The position numbers were made by a program, and so were the translations under genes. Below the pieces are notes generated by a model. That model was not told where the DNA came from. It did not search any database and was given only the letters and a program-made list of their open reading frames with translations. Positions 51,146 through 59,801 of a DNA stretch of 64,000 nucleotides are shown piece by piece. The stretch's first letter is position 1. Each line of letters starts with the position of its first letter. Origin of the DNA: Thermatribacter sp048814795 (GTDB taxonomy: Bacteria > Atribacterota > Atribacteria > Atribacterales > Thermatribacteraceae); NCBI GenBank assembly GCA_048814795.1, contig CP184673.1, positions 1 to 64,000 of the forward strand. Direction: 5' to 3'.

Positions 51146-51426
51146 AGCAAACTCCCACCCAGGTATTTTTCGCCAAAGCAAGCAAAAACTATGCTGCCAG
51201 CCACAGAGAAGCCACTTATCAAAAGAGCCCTCCAGCCAACCTGCGCAAAGTTTTGCACGGCCTGAGGATTGCTCCCCACCAGAAATCCTATTAAAAATAC
51301 AAGCGCTATTACTCCCCAACCCTGCGCTTTTCCAGAAAAGGCAAGGTAGGTCCGGGCTGGCTTTCCACAGAAAGAAAAGAGAATGCCTCCAAGAAGCGCC
51401 ACCGCAATTGCCAGCAACCTGTCCAC
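51142..51426 (-). CDS. LysO-family lysine exporter, N-terminal part (separate gene)
   Basis: A 94-residue protein with three hydrophobic segments (LLAIAVALLGGILFSF, GVIALVFLIGFLVG, ALLISGFSVAGSIVFA), corresponding to the N-terminal third of single-chain LysO. It overlaps the C-terminal gene by 4 bp, so both halves are probably made together and assemble. Split LysO homologues are known in other lineages. Start is GTG 51426 with only a weak GAGAGG upstream. Confidence 0.75.
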   Translation of the reverse strand: MDRLLAIAVALLGGILFSFCGKPARTYLAFSGKAQGWGVIALVFLIGFLVGSNPQAVQNFAQVGWRALLISGFSVAGSIVFACFGEKYLGGSLL

Positions 51427-51806
51427 CTCTCATCTGGTTTTTTCCAATATTAGCCTGACTGAAGGTATCTTTCAAGGAGATAATCAGGAAATCCGGATTT
51501 AGCAAAAACAAAAACCTGGTTCTATAAATACCCCACAAGCAGAGTGAAAACGATTGTTTCAATCAATTCCGATTTTTGGTGGACCCAAAGCTTAAAATTC
51601 CCCCGATAGATAAGATGACCCTGCTCGAGAGGCATTTGGAAGAGAAAAAGGGCGAAACGGCACAAAGAAATCGTTAACAACCAGCGAACGGTTCCTGCAC
51701 AGGATTAACTTCCTCTTTCCATAGCCCTTACCTACAAAAAACCGGCGATGGAAAAAACCCGCCGGTTCGGTTATAATTTTAGGTACATTCGAGATCAGTA
51801 GAAAAA
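51427..51806. other. Intergenic region with a hairpin and -10 box before the signalling gene
   Basis: About 380 bp. AACCGGCG (51740-51747) and CGCCGGTT (51760-51767) form a perfect 8-bp inverted repeat with a 12-base loop, immediately followed by TATAAT at 51772-51777, 29 bp before the ATG at 51807. It may be an operator. No c-di-GMP riboswitch motif was recognised. The rest, 51560-51690, has a short plus-strand frame with LLERHLEEKK but no supported gene. Confidence 0.45.
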
Positions 51807-54800
51807 ATGGCGATGAGTAAAAACGGTTCTCCTACCAGGCAATATCTGTTTTTTGTGGTTTTCCCCCTTTTGGGACTATGTGCTCTATTATGGTTCTGGT
51901 TTCTCCGCCCAACCGAGATTGAATGGAGTAGCAAAGATTCCCTCTATCTTATTGGAGTATGCTTCTTCCTCTATCTCTTCTGGAAATTAAACCTTAGCCG
52001 CTTCTCCGCCTTTTTCGCTCTGGGTTCTACCTTGATTGTCCTGGGTTTCTGGTGCAATTTTTGGAACAATGTGACTTCCACATCGGTCTGGGTCTTGGGG
52101 ATGTCTCTCCACACTCTCTTTTTCACCCTCGGTGCCGTCAGCCTCTTTCCGAGCGTATATCTCTACCTCCAGCAAGAGGAAAAAACCCGTCAGGAACTCC
52201 AGCACACCAGAAACCTCCTCAACTTTCTTCTCCAGTATATTCCCGACCACCTCTACATCAAAGACCGCCAGAGCCGTTTCGTGGGTGCCAGTAACTCTGT
52301 GGCAGAGCTTTTTGGCTTGAAGAGCGTTCAAGAGCTTCTGGGAAAAACCGACTTCGATTTCTTCACCGAACCTCACGCCCGGGAAGCTTTTGAAGACGAG
52401 CAGCGCATCATGGCTACCGGAACCCCGGTGATCGGAAAAGAAGAAAAGGAGACCTGGCCCAATGGAAGAGAAAACTGGGTCTCTACCACCAAGATCCCCT
52501 GGAAGAACGAGCAGGGAGAAATCATCGGAATCATCGGGATTTCCCGGGATATCACGCCTTTTGTGGAACAGAAACTGGCGTTAGAAAAGAACGAACGTTT
52601 TCTCTCAGCCATCTTCGAAAGTGTTCAGGATGGCTTGTGTGTCTTAGACCGGGAAATGAACGTTGTTCGGGCCAACCGTTTCCTCGAAGAAATGTACCCT
52701 GACGAACGTCCTCTGTCAGGGAAAAAGTGCTACCAGGTCTTTTACGGGAGAGATTTTCCCTGTCTGGATTGCCCTACCCTTGAAGCCTTCAAAACAGGTG
52801 AAAAGCAAATAAAAACCGTGCCTTATGTCCGTAAAGGCAAGCAGATCGGATGGCTGGAAATCATTTCTTATCCTCTCAAGGACGAAAACGGTGTTATTCA
52901 GGGAGTTATCGAGCAGGTACGGAACATCAGCGAACGTATCCGGTACGAAGAAGAACTCAAAGCGCGGGAAGAAAATTTTCGCCTCCTGGCCGAAGCCAAT
53001 CCCGCAGCCATCCTCATCTATCAGGATAATCGCTATGTGTATGCCAATACTGAAGCCGAACGATTGACCGGATACACCAAAGAGGAACTCATGGGCATGC
53101 CGGTGACGCATTTCGTCCACCCCGATTTCCAGTCTCTTGCCAGAGAACGAGCCGAGCGGCGGCAGAAAAAGCTTCCGGTGGAAAAGCAGTACGAAATCAA
53201 AATCATCACGAAAAATAGAGAGGAGCGATGGCTCTTTCTTTCGGCAGAGACAATCCTCTATCGGGGGCGCTGGGCGGGTCTCATTTCCGCTCTGGATATC
53301 ACCGAGAAAAAGAAAGCCGAGCGGCAAACGCTGCACCTCAAAGCGGTCCTTGAAAGTATCCGTAACGTCAACCAGATCCTCGCTCGAGAGAAAGACATGG
53401 CCACGTTTCTTGAGAAATCCTGTCAGGCAATGACTGAAAACGGAGCCTATCAATCTGCCCTGATTTTGCTTTCCCGGCAAGCCAATGCCCATTTGTTCCA
53501 CGCCGGTGTCGATCCTGAAAAGCTCCGGGAGTGGGTTAATTTTCTGGAAAGCCAGGAGCCGCTACCATCTGACAAACTTACGGTGTTCACTTCTATCTTA
53601 TTCCTGAACCCACAGGAGAGTCTCTTTGTGGCTCCCATCCGATACGGAGAAAACTTCTTCGGAAATTTAACAGCAGTGTTACCCCAGGAATTCGCCCAGA
53701 GCACCGAAGAACAGGAGCTTTTCCTGGAACTGGGTGGTGACCTGGCCTTTGGGTTACACAACCTGAAGCTCCAAGAAGCACAAGCAATTCTACAACAAAA
53801 TCTCGAAGAGAGTGAAAGGCGGTTCCGGAACCTGGTGGAAAATCTCCCCCTGGGGGTAACCATATTCCAGGGTGGGCAGTTCGTCTATGCCAATCCCTTC
53901 GCCGAATGCTGGACGGACCGTTTTGCTGATTCACTGCATCATTTCCTGGAAAAGAAGCTTGCGTCAACCTACACCAATGCCGATTCGAAGCCCTTTTCCA
54001 TCGAAGACGAAGTTGCCCTTCAGAGCGAAGACGGTGAGGAACGGTGGTTTTTCATCCGTGGTCGGCCCATGACCTATAAAGATCGTCAGAGCCTGATCCT
54101 TTTTCTCCTTGACATTACCGAAAAGAAGAACAACGAAAAAGTAGTGGAATACCTCGCTTCTCACGACACCCTGACCGAACTTTACAACCGTGGCTTCTTC
54201 GACCAAGTCCTGCGGAAAATCGACCGGGAAGAGAACCTTCCAGTGAGCATCATCATGGGAGACTTAAACGGCTTGAAACTGGTCAACGATGCCTTTGGGC
54301 ATGAAGAAGGAGATCGCCTGCTCCGCGAAGCGGCATCCCTATTGCGCAATGCCTGCCCTCCGGAGGGTGTCCTTGCTCGTTTCGGCGGCGATGAGTTTAT
54401 CATGCTTCTTCCCCAAACCGACCACGAAAAGGCCCAGAAAATCGTGGAACGCATTTACGATAATTTCAATCGTCAAACCAGGCACCCCATACCGGTCAGC
54501 ATTTCCCTGGGCTTTGGGACCAAGAACAATCCCTCGCAGAGCATAAGTGACATTGTGCGGATCGCCGAAAACTGGATGTACCAGCGGAAACTTACCGATG
54601 GTCTGAGCTTTCGAGTACAGACCCTGCGTTTCCTCCAGAAAACCCTCCGGGAAGTTGCCTATGAGGTGGAAGAACACTCCCAGCGGATTAAAAAGTGGAC
54701 TCTACGGATGGCGGAAACCCTCCATCTCTCCGAAACTGAGAAAGATACCCTGGCCCTGCTTGCCGACTTTCACGACATAGGAAAAATCACCATTTCCCAG

Positions 54801-55169
54801 ACCATTTTGCAGAAACCAGGTCCTCTAAGCGAAGAGGAATGGAAGGTGGTGCGTCGGCACCCTGAAACCGGATTTCGCATTGCCCAGGCAATTCCTGACC
54901 TGGCTCCCCTGGCACATCTCATACTCGCCCATCATGAATGGTATAATGGCAAGGGATATCCCCGGGGGCTCGGAGGAGGGGAGATCCCCCTTCTGGCCCG
55001 TCTTGTGGCGGTGTGTGATGCTTTTGATGTTATGGTGAGCGGCCGCCCTTATAAAAAAGCCCTTTCGGTCGATGAGGCAATTGCTGAATTGAGGCGCTGT
55101 AGCGGCACGCAGTTCGATCCCCAGATGGTGGAAACATTCATCACCGTCTTCAACTCCAAAGGCTTATGA
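51807..55169 (+). CDS. Membrane PAS/GAF-GGDEF-HD-GYP c-di-GMP metabolism protein
   Basis: A 1120-residue sensor. Order: four hydrophobic segments (~10-115); PAS 1 (~130-255), PAS 2 with a CxxC (FPCLDCPT, ~255-375), PAS 3 (~385-510), GAF-like (~520-660), PAS 4 (~665-790); GGDEF (~800-945) with intact FGGDEF (~859) and no RxxD inhibitory site; HD-GYP (~960-1120) with FHDIGK (~988) and HHEWYNGKGYP (~1042), both intact. It can thus both make and break c-di-GMP. The exopolysaccharide synthase at 9.9-11.8 kb carries a c-di-GMP-type domain and is a possible target. Noticeably GC-richer than its neighbours. A diguanylate cyclase remnant lies just downstream. Confidence 0.9.
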   Translation: MAMSKNGSPTRQYLFFVVFPLLGLCALLWFWFLRPTEIEWSSKDSLYLIGVCFFLYLFWKLNLSRFSAFFALGSTLIVLGFWCNFWNNVTSTSVWVLGMSLHTLFFTLGAVSLFPSVYLYLQQEEKTRQELQHTRNLLNFLLQYIPDHLYIKDRQSRFVGASNSVAELFGLKSVQELLGKTDFDFFTEPHAREAFEDEQRIMATGTPVIGKEEKETWPNGRENWVSTTKIPWKNEQGEIIGIIGISRDITPFVEQKLALEKNERFLSAIFESVQDGLCVLDREMNVVRANRFLEEMYPDERPLSGKKCYQVFYGRDFPCLDCPTLEAFKTGEKQIKTVPYVRKGKQIGWLEIISYPLKDENGVIQGVIEQVRNISERIRYEEELKAREENFRLLAEANPAAILIYQDNRYVYANTEAERLTGYTKEELMGMPVTHFVHPDFQSLARERAERRQKKLPVEKQYEIKIITKNREERWLFLSAETILYRGRWAGLISALDITEKKKAERQTLHLKAVLESIRNVNQILAREKDMATFLEKSCQAMTENGAYQSALILLSRQANAHLFHAGVDPEKLREWVNFLESQEPLPSDKLTVFTSILFLNPQESLFVAPIRYGENFFGNLTAVLPQEFAQSTEEQELFLELGGDLAFGLHNLKLQEAQAILQQNLEESERRFRNLVENLPLGVTIFQGGQFVYANPFAECWTDRFADSLHHFLEKKLASTYTNADSKPFSIEDEVALQSEDGEERWFFIRGRPMTYKDRQSLILFLLDITEKKNNEKVVEYLASHDTLTELYNRGFFDQVLRKIDREENLPVSIIMGDLNGLKLVNDAFGHEEGDRLLREAASLLRNACPPEGVLARFGGDEFIMLLPQTDHEKAQKIVERIYDNFNRQTRHPIPVSISLGFGTKNNPSQSISDIVRIAENWMYQRKLTDGLSFRVQTLRFLQKTLREVAYEVEEHSQRIKKWTLRMAETLHLSETEKDTLALLADFHDIGKITISQTILQKPGPLSEEEWKVVRRHPETGFRIAQAIPDLAPLAHLILAHHEWYNGKGYPRGLGGGEIPLLARLVAVCDAFDVMVSGRPYKKALSVDEAIAELRRCSGTQFDPQMVETFITVFNSKGL

Positions 55170-55335
55170 CCGTCTCCCCTGGACATGGTAACGGAAGAGG
55201 GGGAATTTGCCGACACCTGGCTGCGAAAAGACCTGGTGAAAGGGCTAAAAGGAAGCGAAATCCCTGCGAGCCTTCTCCTGGAAGGAGCGTTTTTCTTGAT
55301 TTTTTTCGTTCATCGTTCTTTTCTTCCTCCCTCCT

Positions 55336-55710
55336 TAACCGTTTCCTCATCCGGGTTTCAGCCTGGAGGTTCTGTAAAGAGTAGTAATCGAGAAATCCGA
55401 GCTTTCCCTCCCGGAGGGCATGGGCTAAAGCTCTGGGGACCCCTGCTTCGGCTTCCACCACCTTGGCGCGCATCTCCCGGGTATAGGTTTTCATCTCCTG
55501 TTCTCGAGCGATAGCCAGAGCTTTAATCTTTTCAGCCCTGGTCTGAGCCACCCGCTTATCCGCTTCGGCCTGGTCGGTTTGCAAGCGTGCTCCAATGTTT
55601 CCCCCCACATCGATGTCGGCAATATCGATGGAAAGAGTCTCGAAAGCCGTTCCGGCATCAAGACCCTTATTTTCCTTGCTCCAGAAAACACAAAACCTCA
55701 GGATATCCAT
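55336..55710 (-). pseudogene. floA: Remnant of floA (flotillin-like protein)
   Basis: The frame ending at 55150 contains GLDAGTAFETLSIDIADIDV, ARLQTDQAEADKRVAQ, EMRAKVVEAEAGVPRALAHA and FLDYYSLQNLQAETRMR, the well conserved C-terminal half of FloA (UPF0365), at 55336-55665. The N-terminal two thirds are missing and the join upstream is to an unrelated ABC ATPase fragment. Downstream the frame runs into meaningless sequence that overlaps the end of the GGDEF/HD-GYP gene. A start at 55710 would make a soluble fragment, so function is unlikely. Confidence 0.8.
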
Positions 55711-55721
55711 GAGCTTGGATC

Positions 55722-55870
55722 CCCGGCACCATTTTTCCCAACGATGCCGTGAATCTCGCCCTGTCTTCCAGCAATATCAACATCAAAGAGTACTCGGACA
55801 CCTGAAAAAAGTACCGATAAAGACCTTTTCCTTCAACGAAAACCCCGTTCAAAGAGATCCTCACCCCCAT
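55722..55870 (-). pseudogene. Remnant of a sugar ABC ATPase N terminus
   Basis: Minus-strand sequence encodes NGVFVEGKGLYRYF, then after a one-base frameshift in TACTTTTTTCAG continues SGVRVLFDVDIAGRQGE and IHGIVGKNGAG, which is the start of an RbsA/MglA-type ATPase up to the Walker A. It breaks off exactly before the KS of Walker A and passes into the floA remnant. So two gene fragments are fused at about 55700-55721. Confidence 0.7.
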
Positions 55871-55883
55871 CTTCTTTATTCTG

Positions 55884-56715
55884 CATCGACCCGCTGGGCT
55901 GGATAATAATCACCGTGGTGAAGAGAAGCGAAATTTTCAGGCTCATTATCGACGAATTCTAACGGTTATTGTCATGGTAGGTATTACTACTCTCTTTCTG
56001 GACTGGTTTCTAAGTGGCACATTGGGTAGCAAGATCGTCTCCCCAATCTTGAATTTGAAAGAGCTAAGAAAATTGTCGAAGGGAATCCCCTTTCCCAGTA
56101 TCCTGAAAACGAAATCGGCATCGCCGGACATCGAACCACCTATCCAGAACGAGCTTTACGGGAAAAATTTACAATTGAAAGCCGCAAATCACAGGTTTGA
56201 AGAGCCATCCTTCACCGATCAGCTTGCCAGCCTGTTTAACCGGCACAGGCTACGCCCTGAACTTGAAAAGGAACCGGAATGGACTAAGCACTATAACAAC
56301 ACTTTTCGGTCATCGTATCTGACCTGGACAACTTTAAAGACATAAACGACACCTTTGGCTACCAAATAGAGGACAAAACCTTGACAGAAGTAGCAAGGTT
56401 AATCAAAAAGCTGTGCGCTCGGTGGACGTGATAAACTGCTGAGGTGGAGATAAATTCTTGATACTGTGCCCCGAAACAGGATTAAGCAAAGCTTGCAGGC
56501 TGGCTGAGCGCTTGCGCGAGAAAATTAAAGAATATTAACTTTCCCCGCGGAATCCAGGTTACAGTGAGCGTGGGGGATCTGCAAGTTTCCCGTAAAAGTC
56601 AACCCAAAGCAACTCCTGAACAAGGTAGATGAAGCTCTGACAGAGCTAAAAGCAACGGGGAAAACACTGTGGTTAGCCAAGGAAGGCTTTTGCTTTCCAA
56701 CCCCGGATTCTCTTT
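55884..56715 (+). pseudogene. Remnant of a Cache/HAMP/GGDEF diguanylate cyclase
   Basis: Pieces in all three plus frames line up as one gene: GWIIITVV (end of a Cache domain), a membrane segment near 55975, HAMP-like KKIVEGNPLSQYPENEIGIAG near 56065-56130, FTDQLASLFNRHRL (56205-56250, GGDEF start), DLDNFKDINDTFGYQIEDKT (56315-56380), and GGDKFLILCPETG near 56440-56480, where the motif is GGDKF and is preceded by a stop. It ends TVSVGDL near 56580. At least four frameshifts or stops are present. Confidence 0.8.
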
Positions 56716-56770
56716 CTTTTTTTCAGCTAAAATACCTGAAGGAAGAATTAAAAACTATGCCCGCACCAGC

Positions 56771-56801
56771 GACAGTTTCTGTCGCTTTGCTCTGTTATAC
56801 T
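56771..56801 (+). promoter_or_regulatory. Palindrome + -10 module, copy 3 (before CTG-start gene)
   Basis: GACAGTTTCTGTC (56771-56783, palindrome extended to GCGACAGTTTCTGTCGC), then exactly 12 bases, then TATACT (56796-56801), 46 bp before the CTG at 56848. Same layout and spacing as 8459-8491 and 35866-35898, on the opposite strand of the window. Confidence 0.7.
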
Positions 56802-56847
56802 TAAAGCTAACCCCTGGGTATATTGGCTTCAAAAGGAGGGATAAACT

Positions 56848-57198
56848 CTGGAGCTCTGGGAAGCTTTACGCAGGTTAGGAAACAAGGAAATCTTAGACGG
56901 TTATGTGGAAGATGCGGGAATGAAGGCGGTATTTATGCGGGAGCTTTTAGCCGACCTGGGATTGGCTATACAGGAAGAACTCGAAACCATAAAAAGAGAA
57001 GTAGCCTATGGCATGACCAGACACCTTGAAGAAGTAGCCCTGCAAGCCGTCAGCGAAGGGGTAAAAATTGGAGTCAGGGAAGGGATCAAACAGGGAATAA
57101 AGGAAGCATTAGCAGAGTTACCCAAAGAAGCCAAAAAAGAGAAAAACTCCGCAACCGAGAAAACCAGTAAGGTAAAAAGCGAGCAAAAGAAGAAGTAA
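56848..57198 (+). CDS. Hypothetical helical protein, 116 aa, probable CTG start
   Basis: I do not recognise this protein. From CTG at 56848 it reads ELWEALRRLGNKEILDGYVEDAGMK and continues through a long amphipathic helix (EELETIKREVAYGMTRHLEE, then EGVKIGVREGIKQGIKEAL) to a Lys-rich tail. AAAAGGAGGG (56831-56840) lies 7-8 bases before the CTG, the frame is closed by TAA at 56842, and the next possible start (GTG 56905) has no ribosome site. The GIKQGIKEAL type repeats recall C termini of Rpn-family nucleases or phage accessory proteins, but this is weak. Its promoter shares the cas-operon palindrome. Confidence 0.55.
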   Translation: MELWEALRRLGNKEILDGYVEDAGMKAVFMRELLADLGLAIQEELETIKREVAYGMTRHLEEVALQAVSEGVKIGVREGIKQGIKEALAELPKEAKKEKNSATEKTSKVKSEQKKK

Positions 57199-57730
57199 AA
57201 GGAATGAATGCGCATTGAAGCACAACAGCACTTTTGACCACCCCACTTTGGAAAACCAGGGTTTTAGCCTTCAGAAATACTGTTTCTAACGCATCTTCTG
57301 GCATCTTTCAAAGTGTATCGAGAAAAATATCAACGGAGCCAGCCCAAAACAGAGACTTTAAATGGCCTCCAGCTTGTTGCAGAAAATCAACCACTACGGC
57401 AAATTTGGATGGTGATGGCGAACTATCCTGTAAACCTATTAACCCGGAAAATTCCACCGAAATGAACCTTGTAGCTACGAAACTATTCTTCAAGCATTCT
57501 TATCATCCGATTGAGTTTCAGGAACTCGGTGAACTTTGCCCTCATGAAATGCGAGAAATACAAGCTTTTTGCAAAAACCTGGATCAATTCTTGGGAGGCA
57601 TGATTTCATTCTTATATTTTTGATAGTCATAGTTTAATACATTCTGCAAAACGCACTCTCAGAAGGATTTTACTAAAAAGGAAGATAAATTCTCTGGCTT
57701 AAAAAAATCCAACTTTCAACCAACAAACAC
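57199..57730. other. Region without recognised gene
   Basis: About 530 bp. A plus-strand frame of 129 codons (57234-57623) exists, but it has no ribosome site, odd composition and no similarity I recognise, so it is not called. AT-rich toward 57700. May be decayed like the preceding 1.5 kb. Confidence 0.4.
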
Positions 57731-57768
57731 CCGGGGAAGGAGACAGTGTTACCCCCTCCCCGGTTTTT
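57731..57768. terminator. Terminator hairpin after the GH31 gene
   Basis: CCGGGGAAGG (57731-57740) pairs with CCCTCCCCGG (57754-57763) with one mismatch; TTTTTATT follows on the plus strand and GTGTTTGTTGG on the minus strand. It lies 7 bp past the GH31 stop, so it probably ends the minus-strand operon, and may also act on plus-strand transcripts. Confidence 0.7.
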
Positions 57769-57774
57769 ATTCCC

Positions 57775-59787
57775 TTACTCCTTGATGGGAAGCTCCGCAC
57801 CATCCCTTAAAAAGAGGGGTATGCGGGAAAGTGGAGCCTCAACTTCAATCCACTGACCACCCTGGTAGGTGGTTCCGTTGTAAGCATCGCTCCACTGTGC
57901 CCCTTTGGGAAGATATACTTTCCTCTGGCGTGCTCCCTCCTCAACTACCGGTGCTACCAGAAGTTGAGGACCAAACATATACTCATCCTCAATCCCATAA
58001 GTCTCACAGTCTTCGGGAAAGTCAAAAAACAGAGGACGCATGAGAGGGATTCCCTCTTCATGGGCTTTGCGCATTTCTTCGATGATATAGGGTTTAAGGC
58101 GCTCCCGGAGAAAGAGCAGTTCTTTAAGAATTTCGTAAACCTCCTCACCAAAGGACCACACCTCGTTGGGTCCACCAGTCAATTCCTCGGGAGGACAATT
58201 GTGTGGATTGGGAGGATTGGGAAGGCGAAAACCGTGCAGTCTGAAGATAGGACAGAAAACACCAAACTGAAACCAGCGCACCAAAAGCTCCCGGAAAGAA
58301 GGATCCTGCGGGTCTCCTCCATAGAAACCCCCAATGTCCGTAGTCCACCAGGGAATACCACATACTGCCATGTTCAGTCCAGCCTTAACCTGTTTGCGCA
58401 GGGAGTCGAAGGTGGAAGGGATGTCTCCTGACCAGACCACAGCACCCAGACGCTGGCTTCCCAGCCAGGCACAGCGAGCCAGATTAACTATTTCCCTCTC
58501 TCCGGCTTCTTCCAGTCCCTGCTTGAAAGCCTGCACGTAGAAGAAAGGATAGAGGTTGCTCACTTCCAGGCCGTTACCCAGGAAGTAACGCAGGTTGTCA
58601 TAGTCGTAGGAGAAAAGGTTGTCGTATTCCAGACCAGGCATCGTCATCTCCGGCTCAGCCTCATCCAGCCAGAACATTTTGATGCCATAGCGGTAGTAGT
58701 TTTTCCTGACTTTCTCCCAGACAAACTTGCAAGCCTCGGGATTGGTGGCATCAAAAATGCTGGTCATGCCCCGGAAGGTAAAAAGAATGGGTACTCCCCG
58801 CTCAGTGCGGATGAGCAATCCTTTCTCCACCATCTCTTTGTAGTTTTCACTGTGGATGTCCACTGTAGGCCAGATGGAGACCATAACCTTAATTCCCATC
58901 TGGTTAAGCTCCTCCACCATTTTTTCTGGATCAGGCCAGTAGCGAGGATCGAACTTCCAGTCTCCCTGATTGGTCCAGTGGAAAAAGTCAATCACGATGA
59001 CCGAAAGGGGAAGACCCCTTCTCCGGTATTCCCGGGCTACTTCAAGAAGCTCTTCTTGAGTGCGGTAGCGGAGCTTGCATTGCCAGAAGCCCAGAGCCCA
59101 CTCTGGTATCAGGGGTGCTTTTCCGGTGAGGTCGGTGTACTTTTTCAGTATCTCCTTTGGGGTGTCTCCAGCAATCACCAGGTAGTCAATCTGACGGGCA
59201 GCTTCAGCATAAAAAAGGGTGTGGTTTCTGGCAAGTTCGGCCCGACCTATGGAGGGGTTGTTCCAGATAAAGCCATAACCCCGGGAAGAAAGCAGGAAAG
59301 GAACGCTGATTTGGGTGTTGCGCTGGGCCAGCTCCAGAACACAGCCTTTGAGGTCCAAACAGTCGTTGGCATACTGGCCCATGCCATAGAAGTGCTCTTC
59401 AGGGTGAGCTTTGAAATAGAGAGAAGTGCGGAAAAGTTCCGAACTCCTGGCCTTGTAGATGCGGGCCTTGAGAAGGTCGGCATTCTTGACCCTGCCATCG
59501 ATCCAGAGCTCTTCAAGCAACACCTCTCCATCTTCTCTCAGGTAACGGACACTTCCCGAGCTGTCTATCTCAGCCCGGAGCTTTCCATTCCGGATGCTGG
59601 CACCCTTTTCTGTGATTTGAATCTCTGCTTCTGCAGGTGGAGGAGGAAGCAGGGTCCAGTTGAGAGGCTCAATTTTTCCCCGCGCTGAAGAGCGAAAGCG
59701 CAAACAGTCTTTGCCGTAGGGCTCAATCCAGATAACCTCCCCTCCCGTAGTTCCCACTAACCTATTTCCGTCTTTGCTAAAAAGCAT
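57775..59787 (-). CDS. Alpha-glycosidase, GH31 (alpha-glucosidase/alpha-xylosidase type)
   Basis: A 670-residue retaining glycosidase. The catalytic nucleophile Asp is in KMFWLDEAEPE (~373) and the acid/base Asp in VVWSGDIPSTFDSL (~455); HGFRLPNPPNP follows near 520, and PLFFDFPEDCETY near 605. YicI-like alpha-xylosidases and alpha-glucosidases share these features; the intact N-terminal beta domain (HFYGMGQYANDCLDLKG near 130) fits alpha-xylosidase-like members. ATG at 59787 has GGAGGTGATT upstream; an upstream ATG at 59805 overlaps the permease stop. No signal peptide, so it acts on imported oligosaccharides in the cytoplasm. Confidence 0.88.
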   Translation of the reverse strand: MLFSKDGNRLVGTTGGEVIWIEPYGKDCLRFRSSARGKIEPLNWTLLPPPPAEAEIQITEKGASIRNGKLRAEIDSSGSVRYLREDGEVLLEELWIDGRVKNADLLKARIYKARSSELFRTSLYFKAHPEEHFYGMGQYANDCLDLKGCVLELAQRNTQISVPFLLSSRGYGFIWNNPSIGRAELARNHTLFYAEAARQIDYLVIAGDTPKEILKKYTDLTGKAPLIPEWALGFWQCKLRYRTQEELLEVAREYRRRGLPLSVIVIDFFHWTNQGDWKFDPRYWPDPEKMVEELNQMGIKVMVSIWPTVDIHSENYKEMVEKGLLIRTERGVPILFTFRGMTSIFDATNPEACKFVWEKVRKNYYRYGIKMFWLDEAEPEMTMPGLEYDNLFSYDYDNLRYFLGNGLEVSNLYPFFYVQAFKQGLEEAGEREIVNLARCAWLGSQRLGAVVWSGDIPSTFDSLRKQVKAGLNMAVCGIPWWTTDIGGFYGGDPQDPSFRELLVRWFQFGVFCPIFRLHGFRLPNPPNPHNCPPEELTGGPNEVWSFGEEVYEILKELLFLRERLKPYIIEEMRKAHEEGIPLMRPLFFDFPEDCETYGIEDEYMFGPQLLVAPVVEEGARQRKVYLPKGAQWSDAYNGTTYQGGQWIEVEAPLSRIPLFLRDGAELPIKE

Positions 59788-59801
59788 ACAATCACCTCCA
59801 C

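Noticed and set aside
50421..51458. Plus-strand frame of 345 codons opposite the lysO pair
   Set aside because: Shadow; the minus strand shows LysO motifs and ATGA-coupled starts.
51560..51806. c-di-GMP riboswitch before the GGDEF/HD-GYP gene
   Set aside because: Conserved GEMM elements are not present; only a short inverted repeat and a -10 box are seen.
55695..55725. GGATCC and GATATC sites at the join of the ATPase and floA fragments, suggesting a cloning artefact
   Set aside because: Six-base sites are expected often; no vector sequence or other artefact sign is present.
57234..57623. Plus-strand frame of 129 codons between the CTG-start gene and GH31
   Set aside because: No ribosome site, no motif, composition unlike neighbours; possibly decayed sequence.
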